Source of the DNA: Fasciola hepatica
Lineage: Eukaryota; Platyhelminthes; Trematoda; Plagiorchiida; Fasciolidae
Direction: 5' to 3'
NCBI GenBank assembly: GCA_948099385.1
Contig: CANUEZ040000020.1
Location: 6,914,501-6,978,500 of the forward strand
DNA: 64,000 nt
In this document: positions 18,876-29,435 of the stretch, piece by piece
Layout: every line of letters starts with the position of its first letter
Numbering within the stretch: the stretch's first letter is position 1
Program-made: the position numbers and the translations under genes
The notes under the pieces: model-generated
Seen by the model: the letters and a program-made list of their open reading frames with translations, nothing else
Database searches by the model: none
What the model was told of the DNA's origin: nothing

Positions 18876-21287
18876 ATGAACTGCACGAATACAAAGAATT
18901 CCATACTGCATCGGTCGTCGCGCAGGCTAATCAGGACCGCGCTGCCCATTGCATCGAGCGGGGTGGGTAGTGATAAGTGTGCTACTGCTCAGAGTTCCCT
19001 CTCTTTTATTCAACCTTTGTCTTCTGTCCCTAACCATCCCTCTTTGCCCCATCTATCCACCCATAATGCTCCCACTGATAACACGGTCGATACTCGCAAC
19101 GATTCATTGTCAAACAGTGTCGGGAATAATCCTCTGTCTGGTAACTCACATTTTCTCAAGCCCCGTCAGCCTCTGAATCTCGGCTCCTTCAACGTGCGTA
19201 CACTCATGCAGGCCGGTCAGCAGGCGCGCCTAGCCCTCACAATGAAATCTCTGAAGATTGATGTTTGCTGCTTAAGCGAAACGCGTATCCAGGATTCGAG
19301 CAGTGTAATTCAACTAACTGCTCCTGGTATCTCATCGAGGTATATTCTGCGCACCTCAGGAGACGAAGCAGCTAGAGCTGTGGGTCAACGTGGTGTAGGA
19401 ATTGTCTTGACTGACAAGGCTGAGGCTGCCCTATTAGACTGGATCCCTGTTAACAGTCGTTTATGTGCTGTGAGACTCCAAGGGTCCGTCGGCGTTCGAA
19501 AGGATAGTTGTGTTAAACGCAATTTGTTCGTGATCTCGGCGTACGCCCCAACGGACTGCAGCTCAGACTTGCAGAAAGATGAGTTCTATGATGCCCTCGC
19601 CACTCTCGTTCGCAGCAGTAAAGGTTCCGACATTGTAGTGCTAGCTGGTGACTTCAATGCACAAGTTGGCAAACTTAGTGTGTCAGAAGCCTGTTTAGGT
19701 GGGCGTTGTGCTTTACCTGCTGAGCGCACAGATAACGGGGATAGGCTTCTCCAGTTTTGTGCAGACAATCGATTGTTCTTGTCTAGCACAAATTTCCGAC
19801 ACAGCTCGTGTCGCACAGCGACATGGCGCTCTAACTCTACAGGTACTTTTAGTCAAATTGACCATATCGCCGTAAGCTACCGAGGGCGCAGTTCTGTTCA
19901 GAACTGTAGATCTTACTGGTCCACGTACGTAGAGTCGGACCATGCATTAGTTTTAATGCGATTATCTCTCCAGCTCCATGGCCATCGTCGCAAACCGCAA
20001 ACCGGATTAGCCGTGCAACGTTTGTGTGATCCAGAAGTCCGCACCCGGTATGAGCAGAAGCTAGCACATGAGCTAGGATCCACGGAGAACAGTAATGTAG
20101 ATGAGCATTGGGCTCATATCAAACAAGCGATGCACTTGACAGCAGGTTTCGCCTGTGGTCCTAGATCCGTTGTCCATCAAAGACACTCGATCTCGCAAGA
20201 GTCGCTGAGTATAATGGAGCAAAAGCGTCAGCTTTCGAACCGTAAGGAGATGAATAAGATGCGGAGAAAGCTACAAAGGCAGGTTACGAAAAGCCTTAAA
20301 AAGGATCGCGAAAATTGGTGGGTCAATGTAGCCGAAGAAATGGAAGTGGCAGCTGCTTCAGGTAACAGTCAAAGACTGTTCAAACTTATTCGTGACACCG
20401 GTGGACGGCGAACTCAGGTCAGTGAAACGATTTGCAATAGGAATGGCGAACCCATCCATAACAAACACCAAAGGCTTGACCGATGGGCCGAGTACTTCAA
20501 GGAACAGTTTAGCTGGCCGCACGCTAGTGTAGTTACTCCTGTATCAACAACTGCGACTCCCTGGGTGGTATCACTTGAGCCCCCATCGGAAGTAGAGGTA
20601 GAGTCATGCATTCGATCACTGAAGCGAGGGAAAGCGGCAGATCCCGACGAACTTCCTCCAGTTCTTTTCAAACTGGGTGGTGAGGCATTGATAAAATCAC
20701 TAACCGCCTTATTCCGTGACATTTGGAAGGAGGAGCGTATTCCGTTAATATGGAGCGAGTCATTGATTGTTCCCATCTTCAAGAAGGGAATACGCAATGA
20801 CTGCAGTAATCATCGTGGGATTAGCTTAATTCCGATAGTCGCCAAAGTATTAGCTTCGATTTTGCTGCACCGTCTTACACCGGCTCGCGAGAGGAATGTC
20901 CGCGAACAGCAGGCTGGATTCCGCCCAGGTCGAGGATGCATCGACCAGATTTTTACTCTTCGCCGACTACTTGAAACGCGTCACACGCACCGCCGACCAA
21001 CAATAATGCTTTTCTTAGACCTGAAAGGCGTTTTCGATTCAGTTGATCGAACATCGCTTTTCAGTACTCTTCATCGAAAAGGTATGCCCCAGAAGTTCGT
21101 GAACCTATTGAGATCATTGTATTCGCATACTTCTGGCCGCGTAAGGGTTTACGGTGAACTATCCGGTCGGTTCGAAACGACCAGTGGTGTTCGACAGGGG
21201 TGCCCTTTGTCTCCATTCCTGTTCAACTTCGTCATGGACGAAATAATGGAGAGTGCGCTGCAAAATCTTCAGGATGTAGGCGTCTAA
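18876..21287 (+). CDS. RTE-A endonuclease-reverse transcriptase, up to premature TAA
   Basis: 803 codons from the first ATG; the frame is open upstream to 18837 without another ATG. The N-terminal ~100 residues are Ser/Pro-rich. The EEP endonuclease follows: NLGSFNVRTL, CCLSETRIQDS, VVLAGDFNAQVG and SQIDHIAVSY ... VESDHALVL hold the metal-binding and catalytic residues. A Lys/Arg-rich linker (RKEMNKMRRKLQRQVTKSL) precedes the RT: VPIFKKGIRNDC, QAGFRPGRGCIDQIF, LFLDLKGVFDSVDR (first catalytic Asp) and GVRQGCPLSPFLFNF. The frame ends at TAA 21285-21287, twelve codons before YADD, so the product would lack RT activity unless the stop is read through. The same TAA is in two other copies. Confidence 0.88.
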   Translation: MNCTNTKNSILHRSSRRLIRTALPIASSGVGSDKCATAQSSLSFIQPLSSVPNHPSLPHLSTHNAPTDNTVDTRNDSLSNSVGNNPLSGNSHFLKPRQPLNLGSFNVRTLMQAGQQARLALTMKSLKIDVCCLSETRIQDSSSVIQLTAPGISSRYILRTSGDEAARAVGQRGVGIVLTDKAEAALLDWIPVNSRLCAVRLQGSVGVRKDSCVKRNLFVISAYAPTDCSSDLQKDEFYDALATLVRSSKGSDIVVLAGDFNAQVGKLSVSEACLGGRCALPAERTDNGDRLLQFCADNRLFLSSTNFRHSSCRTATWRSNSTGTFSQIDHIAVSYRGRSSVQNCRSYWSTYVESDHALVLMRLSLQLHGHRRKPQTGLAVQRLCDPEVRTRYEQKLAHELGSTENSNVDEHWAHIKQAMHLTAGFACGPRSVVHQRHSISQESLSIMEQKRQLSNRKEMNKMRRKLQRQVTKSLKKDRENWWVNVAEEMEVAAASGNSQRLFKLIRDTGGRRTQVSETICNRNGEPIHNKHQRLDRWAEYFKEQFSWPHASVVTPVSTTATPWVVSLEPPSEVEVESCIRSLKRGKAADPDELPPVLFKLGGEALIKSLTALFRDIWKEERIPLIWSESLIVPIFKKGIRNDCSNHRGISLIPIVAKVLASILLHRLTPARERNVREQQAGFRPGRGCIDQIFTLRRLLETRHTHRRPTIMLFLDLKGVFDSVDRTSLFSTLHRKGMPQKFVNLLRSLYSHTSGRVRVYGELSGRFETTSGVRQGCPLSPFLFNFVMDEIMESALQNLQDVGV

Positions 21288-21983
21288 CTAGGAGATAGTG
21301 AAAGGCTATGTGACCTAGATTACGCAGACGACATTGTCTGCTTGTTCGAATCCACGAAACATGCTCAGCGTGCACTAGATAATCTCGCAAGAGCTGTAGC
21401 TCCATTCGGCATGAGGCCTGCATCTTCAAAGTGCAAGGTGATGTTACAAGACTGGACGTCAACGATTCCGAGCTTGATGCTCTATGGGGAGGTGCTGGCA
21501 GTTGTCGATCACTTCACTTACCTCGGCAGCAACGTGACGACGGATGGGAGCACAGTAGTAGAGATGAGCACTCTTATATTCAAGGTTCGAGCTGCGTACG
21601 CTGGACTGAAGCACTTGTGGCGCCGATCTGATATTTCACTGAAGTTGAAAGGTCGTGTATACTGTGCCAAAGTGCGCTCAGTTTTGTTGTATGGTTGCGA
21701 AACTTGGAGTCTGCGTGCTGAAGATATTCGTCGTCTTGAGGTTTTCGACCATCGATGTTTACGTAGTATCGCTGGGATTGGGTGGAATAGCCGAGTAACT
21801 AACGATGAGGTAAGAAAGCGAGTATTGGGTACTAATTCAGAGAACGTTCTGTCACAGCGTATCCAACTTAGTAGACTTCGTTGGTTGGGGCATGTGTTAC
21901 GTATGGCAAACACACGTCTACCGTACCGTGTCCTATTCTCCACCCCTCCCAGGGAGTGGAAGAGACCACGTGGAGGTCAATAG
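21288..21983 (+). pseudogene. RTE-A RT catalytic and C-terminal part, after the stop
   Basis: In frame with the upstream ORF. It contains LDYADDIVCLFES (catalytic YADD at 21321-21332), FGMRPASSKCKVM, LGSNVTTDGS, RRSDISLKLKGRVYCAKVRS, the FDHRCLRSIAGIGW block and the end HVLRMANTRLPYRV. There is no further stop until the TAG at about 21981. Only the single TAA separates it from the first part, so one substitution in an otherwise intact LINE or readthrough are both possible readings. Confidence 0.88.
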
Positions 21984-22350
21984 ATGACGTGGCAGCGAGG
22001 AATGAGAAAATGTGTAGCAAACTTATGAAAAGTAGATGCTTCACGTCTTCGTGGTTGGGGTCCAAAAGATCCGTCTACCAGTTGGCTGTATACACTGAAG
22101 TATATGGCTGCGAACCGCGAACAGTGGAGATCGTGTTGTCACTTTCTATCGAATCAGAATGTTTGATCGGTGTACGTTTGTACAGTTAGACTGTGTATTC
22201 CGTGTGTTGGCTACTAGGGCATTCTTTTCTTTTCCCACCCATATAGGTCCACTCCCTGTCCATCTTGTATATTCATACTTTCTAATTCAACGTGCAACAT
22301 GGTGAGAAAGGCAGTGGTCAGTGGGGCTTGCCCTACTGTTTAACGCTGTA

Positions 22351-22367
22351 CGATGATGATGATGATG
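22351..22367 (+). repeat. RTE-A 3' tail (gat)n
   Basis: gatgatgatgatgatg at the element end. All four RTE-A 3' ends in the window have GAT/TGA-type tails (6445-6460, 10227-10240, 22351-22367 and the complement at 28346-28367). This is the usual microsatellite tail of the RTE clade. Confidence 0.9.
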
Positions 22368-22379
22368 ACACGTTATTGG
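22368..22379. repeat. RTE-A target-site duplication, right
   Basis: acacgttattgg, identical to 18507-18518. Confidence 0.95.
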
Positions 22380-23211
22380 ACGCTTATCCACTGCCCAGAA
22401 TCAATTACATGGTATCTAAAATATCTCGATATTCCACTTTCAGTGCATTGGACTTGCGAAGCGCATACCACCAAATCTCCATGGGAAAACAAGATAGGCC
22501 AAACACTGCTTTTGAAGCCTGTGGGAATTTATATCAATTCTGCCGGATACCGTTCGGAGTGACGAATAATGTTGCTTGTTTTCAGCGTGCTATCGACAAA
22601 ACTATTCGCGAAGAAAACTCGAAAGGAATCTTCGCCTACATCGATAACATAACTGTGTGGCACAAACGAAGATGATCATGATAAGAATCTTACTAACTTT
22701 CTTAACGTTGTGAAAAAACACGGACTTACTCTGAACGTAGAAAAGGGTATCATCGGTAGGAAAGAACTTAAACTCTTGAGTTATGAAGTTTCACATGGTT
22801 TGATGAGGCCCGATCCTGAAAGATTACGACCCCTCCAGGAACTCCGTCCTCCAAAAGATATGAAATCTCAGCGACGAGCAATAGGTTTAGTTTCATACTA
22901 TTCTCAATGGATACCCCGCTTCTCGGATAGGATTCATCCACTGGTCCATAACCGCGTATTTCCCTTACCAGACGATGTCAGAGTATCGTTTGAAACACTC
23001 AAGAGCGAGTTCGAACGTGCCGTCGTCATCACTGTCGATCCCGAGGTGCCATTGGTCGCTGAAACATGCCTCGGATATAGCTATCTCAGCCACACTATCA
23101 CAAAATCACAGGCCGGTGGCATTCTTTTCCCGGACTCTGTCTCAAAGCGAAAAACATCATTCATCCGTGAAAAAAGAGGCAGACACTATTGTGGAGGCTA
23201 TCCGGAAATGA
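22380..23211 (+). pseudogene. Gypsy-1 RT C-terminal part and RNase H
   Basis: Continues the RT: DAYPLPRINYM, FSALDLRSAYHQI, CRIPFGVTNNVACFQRAID, then GIFAYIDNITVWH (YIDN catalytic block). A stop follows at ~22674, then the thumb and connection region (KHGLTLNVEKGIIGRK, SQRRAIGLVSYYSQWIPRF) to 23309 in one frame. RNase H is split: the early part (VVITVDPEVPLVAET) is in that frame and ASDIAISATLSQNHRPVAFFS with SEKHHSSVKKEAD in another (22975-23211). A small indel near 23070 separates them. Confidence 0.82.
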
Positions 23212-23219
23212 AGGCATTA

Positions 23220-24302
23220 TTTGCTGGGTACACATTCCCGACTCATCACGGACCAAAAGTCGGTCGCTTTTATGTTCAACTCCCGATACCATGGGAAGAT
23301 CAAGAATGATAAGATTCACAGGTGGCGAATCAAATTATCGTGCTGCAGTTTCGACGTTATTTACCACCCTGGTCAGGTGAATGTCGCAGCCGACACGCTG
23401 TCTCGCAGCTTCTGCTCCGCGTCTACGCCACTCGCGTCACCGGAAGAATTATACAACTCTGCCACCCGGGTGTTGTTTGTATGCTTCATTTCGTCAGTAC
23501 AAAGGATCTACCATACTCAGTCGACTATGTGAAATCTGTCACCGGTGGTTGTACACTTTGTGCCAAATGGAAACCACAGTTTTGCAAGTTACCTACCGGA
23601 AATCTGATCAAAGCCACTTCGCCGTCTGAAAGACTAAACATTGATTTCAATGAGAAGCTTCCCTCAATATCCAAAAATCGGTAGCTATCAACTATCACAG
23701 ACGAGTACTTTAGGTTCCCGTTTCCTTATGCTTGCTCAGACCTGTCGACCGCCACAACCATCCGTTGCCTTTCCCAGTTGTTTTCGATTTCCGGTATGCC
23801 GTCCTGCATCCATTCGGATAGGGGCTCTTCTTTCATGTCTAAAGAACTAAAGAACTTCCTCCACCGCAAGAGTATCGCAACCAGCAGAACAACGGCCTAT
23901 AATCCTCAGCCAAACGGAATAGTCGAGAGACTCAATGGAACCCTCTGGAGAACCATTGTTCTTGCAGCCCAATCAAGAGGACTACCATGCACCCAGCAGG
24001 AGGATGTTCTTCCCGACGCACTCCACCCCATTAGGTCACTAACGTGCACTGCAACGAATGAAATACCACATGAACAATTATTCACTTACCACCGTAAATC
24101 AAACATCAGGGGTCTCAATACCTACCTGGTTGAGTGGTCCAGGATCGGTTTCGGTGAGTCGTCCTGTGAGGTTAACACAATACGACCTCTTCGTCGACAA
24201 AGTTGGATTGACGGACGGGAAGATACTGTCTCTATACATCATTTGGAACCTAAATGCCAAGCCTCAGGAATTTACCGAAAATTAACCTCCGACTCTAAAT
24301 GA
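23220..24302 (+). pseudogene. Gypsy-1 integrase region
   Basis: Reads FDVIYHPGQVNVAADTLSRS, then in a second frame CHPGVVCMLHFVSTKDLPYS ... CTLCAKWKPQFCKLP (HHCC finger), a damaged stretch around 23680-23780 where the first core Asp should be, then IHSDRGSSFMSKELKNFL (second Asp), TTAYNPQPNGIVERLNGTLW (Glu) and the C-terminal part (VSIHHLEPK). The final 174-codon frame (23778-24302) is intact. The enzyme as a whole is not, because of at least three frame changes. Confidence 0.82.
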
Positions 24303-24526
24303 TGACTATCAGCCTTCAACCGACACCGTGAGTTATCCCCTTGATGCACAAGAGTCTACAGGCACCCCCTCTTCTCACACACCAATATCAGAGTCATCTA
24401 TTAACGAATCCAATACACACCCTTTAATGAAAGCGCAGAAGCGAGTCCATCCCTATAACTTAAGAAATAGGGAAGTTTGAAACACCGACACAAACGTTCT
24501 CAATCGGAACAGTTCGCGGGGGTGAA
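24303..24526 (+). other. Gypsy-1 3' untranslated region and polypurine tract
   Basis: Non-coding tail after the integrase frame. It ends with cgcgggggtgaa directly before the 3' LTR, matching the polypurine tract of Gypsy-2. Confidence 0.65.
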
Positions 24527-24702
24527 TGCCATGTTCATTTACTATTTTCTATCCACCTTAGTTTTTTTATTGTTGTTCTACTAAATTCATGCCTTATTTT
24601 TATCAGATCGCACCGTTCAATTGTATGTCAAATGGCCTAAATCCTAGGCCTCTGTCTTCTGCCTGCCTCAATCATTCGGATTTCGTAACCATAAACGTAT
24701 CA
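24527..24702 (+). repeat. Gypsy-1 3' LTR
   Basis: Starts tgccatgttcatttac and ends gtaaccataaacgtatca. It differs from the 5' LTR at about 15-17 of 176 sites by eye. Confidence 0.9.
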
Positions 24703-26325
24703 CATACCAAGAAAGACACAGACTGTGGGCCTGCAGAAGATGTGTCTGTGCTCTAAGGTTTGCCGAAGAGTAAAGATGTCGTCGACACAACCACGACCGG
24801 GTCTGAAACCGGCTTGATTCTCACACGTACACATTTCGCGGGCACTAGATAATCGGTGGAGAATAAGATCGATGAGCAGTTTAGACGCGATATCTACCAA
24901 GCTAATTCCTCCGTGGTTTTCACAGGAGGACCTGTCACCTTTCTTGTAAATCGGCACAATCACCGATTCCCATCATTCCCTGGGAATCTGCTCGCTATCC
25001 TAAATTATCCGGAGGAGTTTTGTTAACTTTGAAACCAAAGCTTCGCCTCCGTCCTTGAAAGAAGATGGAGATAACCCATCTGGTCCAGCCGCTTTATACC
25101 TTTTCAAGTAATCTATCTCCCGCATAATCTCCATCTTTGATGGAGGACTGATATTCACCTGCATCGTTTCGCTGGCAGGTATATTTAGAAGGTGCATCGT
25201 TGAAGTGGGCAAATTGGATTGTTCCTTAAAGTGCTCCACCCAATGATCCAGACGACGTCCCTTGGAGTGAATCAGTGAGCCGTTGGGTTCCCTGATTAAC
25301 TCACTTACATCAGACTTTCGTGGGGCGGTGCCTCTAATAAAACGGAAAAGGTTGCGAGCAGTACCAATAAACGCAGTCTTTGCTACTTCCCTGCATTTCG
25401 CAGTCCCCCACTCATCACGGTCATTTCTCAGGATCCTAGTCAGTTGGCGTCTCAGGGGTTTGCGCACTTCATTGAATGCGGCATCCCAAGGGACGGATCT
25501 GCGAGCATCCGACAGAGAAACTGATGTCGAAGATATCCATCGTTTGTGAGACCGACTTGAACCAGAGTTCTGGGTGGCATTCGAAGAGGCATACAAAGCT
25601 TCCTTGACCTGTTCCCAGCGTTCATTTGGGTCCTGAACATCTGACTGCATTGATAACTGCGTAGACAGCTCCGGCTGGAAATTGTATCGCTGGTTATCGT
25701 CTAAAAGCAACTGCACAGGACGAGTGGCATTTACGTTGGTGCGACCATGGACGAGACGTAAACAGAAGCGAGCACATACCAAGGCGTGATCTGAGTCCAC
25801 AGCTGCAAACCAAAATAAACAACAATCTTCAATTTATCCAAGCCAGCGGTGACCAATCACAATATGGTCAATCTGAGTCCAACGTTGTGAAGACGAAGGA
25901 GGACGCCATGTCAGTCTATGCCGCTTCTTATGGCAGAATTTTGTACTCCCTAGAAATAGTCTGTGGTCAGAGCACAGCTGAGTGAGACGATCACCGTTAT
26001 CAGTACGATCGGCTGGGATAGCAAATGGGTCTCCAGTGTGCCTTTCGGAATCTCATAAAGGGCCAACTTGGGCGTTGAAATCCCCAGCAATGACCACCAC
26101 ATCCGTTAAACATACGCTCCGAAGTAGCTGAGACAAATCCTGATAGAATTCATCCTTGGTCCCAGAGGAACTGCAGTTAGTTGGCGAATACAGAGACAAA
26201 ACGAACAAGCATCGACGCTTCAGTTTGTTGTTGTTGACACGAACAGAACCGTCCAACCGAACTGCACACAAACGACTGCTGACTGGAATCCAGTCGACCA
26301 GTGCACACTCAGCTTTCATTCTCAA
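24703..26325 (-). pseudogene. RTE-B endonuclease and RT 5' half
   Basis: Endonuclease: CALVDWIPVSSRLCAVRLD, LYSPTNCSSSG, VVVIAGDFNAQVGPL (~26100-26053); a frame change and a stretch with SQIDHIVIGHR-like coding (25880-25850); DSDHALVCARF (~25800-25770). Linker and RT: KEALYASSNAT, RKPLRRQLTRILRNDRDEW, KAAGPDGLSPSSFKDGGEAL (~25090-25040), IVPIYKKGDRSSCENHGGIS, QAGFRPGRGCVDDIFTLR and VCVFLG, ending at the Gypsy-1 insertion. Three frames are used (26325-26053, 25800-25000, 24963-24700). The RT continues at 16929. Confidence 0.87.
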
Positions 26326-27194
26326 AGCAATCCCAATGCCAGCCTGACCACGAGCTCAAGACACCGAGTCACCCGACAGGCGAAAAGTAAAGTGAGGGAC
26401 TGAGGTTGTATCCAGGGTGTAGAGTTATCGCGAAAGTGGGGTCTTGTATGCGTGTTTCGGAGACAACATACAGCTATTTTGAAAGTGTTAAGAGTTCCAG
26501 CAAGGGCATCCTGTTGCCATATCTGACATAATGTGCAGATGTTAAAGGCAGTCAAATGAAGTGAACATTTAGACTTAAGGAGCGCATTCCCTCTATACCC
26601 TACTCCTAAACTACTGCTTTCATCACAGCCGCAATTACCCGTGGCGTTTTGCATCGACCTTAAATTAAAAAGGGGAAAGCTGGTAAGGCCCTTTACAGGA
26701 AAGATACTGGAGGTTTCTGAGCAAATCGTACTTCGCGGCTGCCCACACCGCAGAAATGGTTTTTCTTTGGGAACCCTAACCGGTGCCTTTGAATTGAAAG
26801 TCTGACCCACAAGGCAGTGGGGCGTTAACCCAGAACGGAAACGTGACTGAAGTACCCATAAGGAAACCCCTTCTGGTCTGTCACGTAAGACCTGATTGTT
26901 GCACGCAGTTTGTATTGTCTTCGCTGGTGCTTTGTTATCGATTCGCTTTTCAGATTCAGTTCTCAGCTCCACGCACCCAATGGAGCAAGCGGAACAAAGG
27001 ACGGGGCAGCATCCTTTTGGATGGGGGCTGCTCAGCTTAGGCGGGCGATAGCTGCCCAATGAAGTGTGATGACTTCTCCCACAGTCGAGAGAAACCCCAG
27101 GCATTCCACTTTTACGTCCATCTAGTGGAGGTTTTTTGACCGGCAAACTGTTTCTCCCCATGTTTATTCGTTGGAGTGTCCTCTCCAGGGACAT
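26322..27194 (-). pseudogene. RTE-B N-terminal frame
   Basis: A 290-codon frame from the ATG at 27194 (minus). Most of it has no recognised domain. Its end enters the endonuclease (FNICTLCQIWQQDALAGTL, KIAVCCL) and then leaves it by a frameshift; the proper continuation (SETRIQDP) is in another frame. The plus-strand copy at 1405-2277 encodes the same 290 residues and has the same frameshift, so both descend from an already broken template. Whether the long N-terminal part is a real protein region of RTE-B is uncertain. Confidence 0.65.
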
Positions 27195-27359
27195 GGCGAA
27201 TCGAACCAGATGTTGCCCATCAACTGGTCCTGAGACTGGTCTTCTTCTGGCCTCTACCCATTGATCTCCGGCTTAAAGAGACCGTCCTGTATAGTTCTCT
27301 GGGTCATGGAGGCACACAAGCCCTCACGCCACGCCAAGGTGCAGTCTCGTCGTTATTGC

Positions 27360-27365
27360 CCCATG
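27360..27365. repeat. RTE-B target-site duplication, right
   Basis: cccatg, partner of 16000-16005, at the 5' end of RTE-B and the break in CR1-E. Confidence 0.75.
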
Positions 27366-28345
27366 TCATCACGAAGGATCTTTTTCAAACTATTTATGTC
27401 ACCACGAATTCGCCAACAGTACTCAAGGATGAGATCAAGAAAACTCAGATGATCTGCATTGCTGGTCCCACGTAAGCCACTGACGAGTCTCGTCGCGAAG
27501 CGTTGCACCTTCTCGCTTCACCAACTCACCGATAACGCGGGCGCAGGTTGCAGCACAACCTCTATTGAAGTGTCGGACGAACATGGAAGACATACAGTAA
27601 TTCGAGAGCCTCGGGACCCAACGGACTAAATGGTCGGTGTACAACACCAAGAATAGCTCTGAAAGAACCACAAATCTTATTCGTGCGAGCTCGAGTCTTG
27701 AGGAACGACGAGAGCATAACCCGTCTCGGTCTCGTCTGCATGACGATCTCAGTAACATTTCGTTCCCGATGCGATACACTGCATCCGATACCCTGCTCCT
27801 GGCAAGCAAGTACGCATATTTGGGTCCATTGGCTGGTAGGGCCCGGACGTCAGACCATCGTATTAGAGTATCAACATCCATTTGCAGAACTTCTGTTTAC
27901 ATCTGTCTTCCCGACACGCTACAGTTTTATGTCATCTGCATAAATAAGGCAAGGTGACTGGAAGACTGATGGAAAGTCCTTGATGCAGGCCAGAAACAGC
28001 ACCGGTCCAAGGACCGGTCCCTGAGGGACCCCTTTCGTTACAGCATACCAACTTGACTTTGACTGGTCAACTCTGACTGGAAACGTTGTCCCTTTCAAAA
28101 AATCCGCAATCCAGTCAAGCACAGAACTCTGAAGACCAAACGTCTATAGTTTTCCGACAGTCGGTCATGAGGTACCTTGTAAAAAGCGTTGCTAAAGTCA
28201 GCGAAGACTACATCCGTATTGTACCACTCCCTATAGCCTCCGCACACCATTCTCATGCCAACAGCAGGATCAAGATACACGACCTCTTTGGACGGGAGCT
28301 AGGTGGGACACAGATACATGCATGACTCAAGGTGCTCCTGGATTC
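27366..28345 (-). pseudogene. CR1-E, 5' piece (split by RTE-B)
   Basis: Minus-strand CR1-like RT remnants: DVVFADFSNAFYKVPHDRL (~28215-28155), LDWIADFLKGTTFPVRV, GVPQGPVLGPVLF, IYADDIKL (catalytic YADD, ~27942-27920), then post-palm coding for QRFATRLVSGLRG (~27510) and INSLKKILRDDMG at the break (27366). Frames change several times. The 5' side stops at the tail of the RTE-A copy at 28346, so another insertion or truncation removed the upstream part. Confidence 0.82.
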
Positions 28346-28739
28346 GCACAATCATCATCATCATCATCGTCGTACAGCGTTAAACAGTAGGGCAAGCCCC
28401 ACTGACCACTGCCTTTCTCACTATGTTGCACGCTGAATTAGAAAGTACGAATATACAAGATGGATATGGACTAGACCTACATGGATGGGAAAAGGAAAGA
28501 ATGCCCTAGTAGTCAACACACGGAATACACAGTCTAACTGTAAAAACACACATCGACCAGTCGTTCTGATTCGATAGAAAGTGACAACACGATCGCCACT
28601 GTTCGCGGTTCGCAGCCATATACTTCAGTGTATACAGCCAACTGGTAGACGGATCTTTTGGACCCCAACCACGAAGACGTGGAGCACCTACTTTTCCTAA
28701 GTCTGCTACACATTTTCTCATTCCTCGCTGCCACGTCAT

Positions 28740-29285
28740 CTATTGACCTCCACGTGGTCTCTTCCACTCCCTAGGAGGGGTGGAGAATAGGACACGGTAT
28801 GGTAGACGTATGTTTGACATACGTAATACATGCCCCAACCAACGAAGTCTACTAAGTTGGATACGCTGTGACAGAACGTTCTCTGAATTAGTACCCAATA
28901 CTCGCTTTCTTACCTCATCGTTAGTTACTCGGCTATTCCACCCAATCCCAGCGATACTACGTAAACATCGATGGTCGAAAACCTCAAGACGACGAATATC
29001 TTCAGCACGCAGACTCCAAGTTTCGCAACCATACAACAAAACTGAGCGCACTTTGGCACAGTATACACGACCTTTCAACTTCAGTGAAATATCAGATCGG
29101 CGCCACAAGTGCTTCAGTCCAGCGTACGCAGCTCGAACCTTGAATATAAGAGTGCTCATCTCTACTACTGTGCTCCCATCCGTCGTCACGTTGCTGCCGA
29201 GGTAAGTGAAGTGGTCGACAACTGACAGCACCTCTCCATCAAGCATCAAGCTCGGAATCGTTGACGTCCAGTCCTGTAACATCAC
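28740..29285 (-). pseudogene. RTE-A RT C-terminal region, copy 2
   Basis: A 181-codon frame with LGSNVTTDGS, LKHLWRRSDISLKLKG, GCETWSLRAEDIRRLE, the FDHRCLRSIAGIGWN block and HVLRMSNIRLPYRV. It is almost the same as 21438-21983 (full-length copy) in the IGWNSRVTNDEVRKRVLGTN part, and unlike copy 1 there. Confidence 0.8.
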
Positions 29286-29435
29286 CTTACACTTTTAAGG
29301 TGCAAAACGCATGCCGAATGGAGCAACAGCTCTCCCAAGTCTATCTAGTGCACGTTGAGCATGTTTCGTGGATTCGAACAAGCAGACAATGTCGTCCGCG
29401 TAATATAGGTCACACAGTTTTCCACTATTTCCTAG

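Larger units (their letters stand above)
18519..22367 (+). mobile_element. RTE-A, full-length copy
   Basis: A complete RTE LINE of 3.85 kb. The 5' leader starts ccatcacgacgagactgc (same start as RTE-B), a single EEP-RT reading frame runs from about 18876 to 21983 with one in-frame TAA, a ~385-bp 3' UTR follows, and the tail is (gat)n at ~22351-22367. A perfect 12-bp target duplication flanks it. It interrupts the RT of Gypsy-1. It is the best-preserved element in the window: I see one stop codon and no frameshift in over 1000 codons, so the insertion is young. Confidence 0.95.
16932..24702 (+). mobile_element. Gypsy-1, Ty3/gypsy LTR element split by RTE-A
   Basis: A plus-strand LTR retrotransposon of ~3.9 kb, stretched to 7.77 kb by the RTE-A copy inside it. 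LTRs of 176 bp (TG...CA) flank gag (17136-17840, zinc knuckles), protease (DAGSS), RT (18295-18518 and 22380-22674), RNase H (~22975-23211) and integrase (~23440-24300). The RT catalytic motif reads YIDN, as in the CsRn1 group, which has YxDN in place of YxDD. Stops and frameshifts are frequent, and the LTRs differ at about one site in ten by eye, so this is an older insertion than Gypsy-2. It sits antisense inside RTE-B. Confidence 0.92.
16006..27359 (-). mobile_element. RTE-B, split by Gypsy-1
   Basis: A minus-strand RTE LINE. Its 5' leader starts at ~27355 and its 3' end is at ~16006, with the tail gaactgaactgaatt. The host element is ~3.6 kb once the inserted 16932-24702 block is ignored. 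It carries a 5' leader, EEP endonuclease (26325-25770), RT (25100-24703 and 16929-16258) and a C-terminal scrap (16257-16100). The coding region is broken by frameshifts (for example after AVCCL near 26465) and by a deletion after the motif GRVYTAV. The 5' 1.17 kb is almost identical to 1222-2408 on the plus strand. Confidence 0.88.

Noticed and set aside
21518..21943. A 141-codon antisense frame on RTE-A, also at 5609-6034 and 28780-29205
   Set aside because: It is the complement of the conserved RT C-terminal frame and is kept open by descent from one sequence. Codon phase and motifs support only the sense strand.
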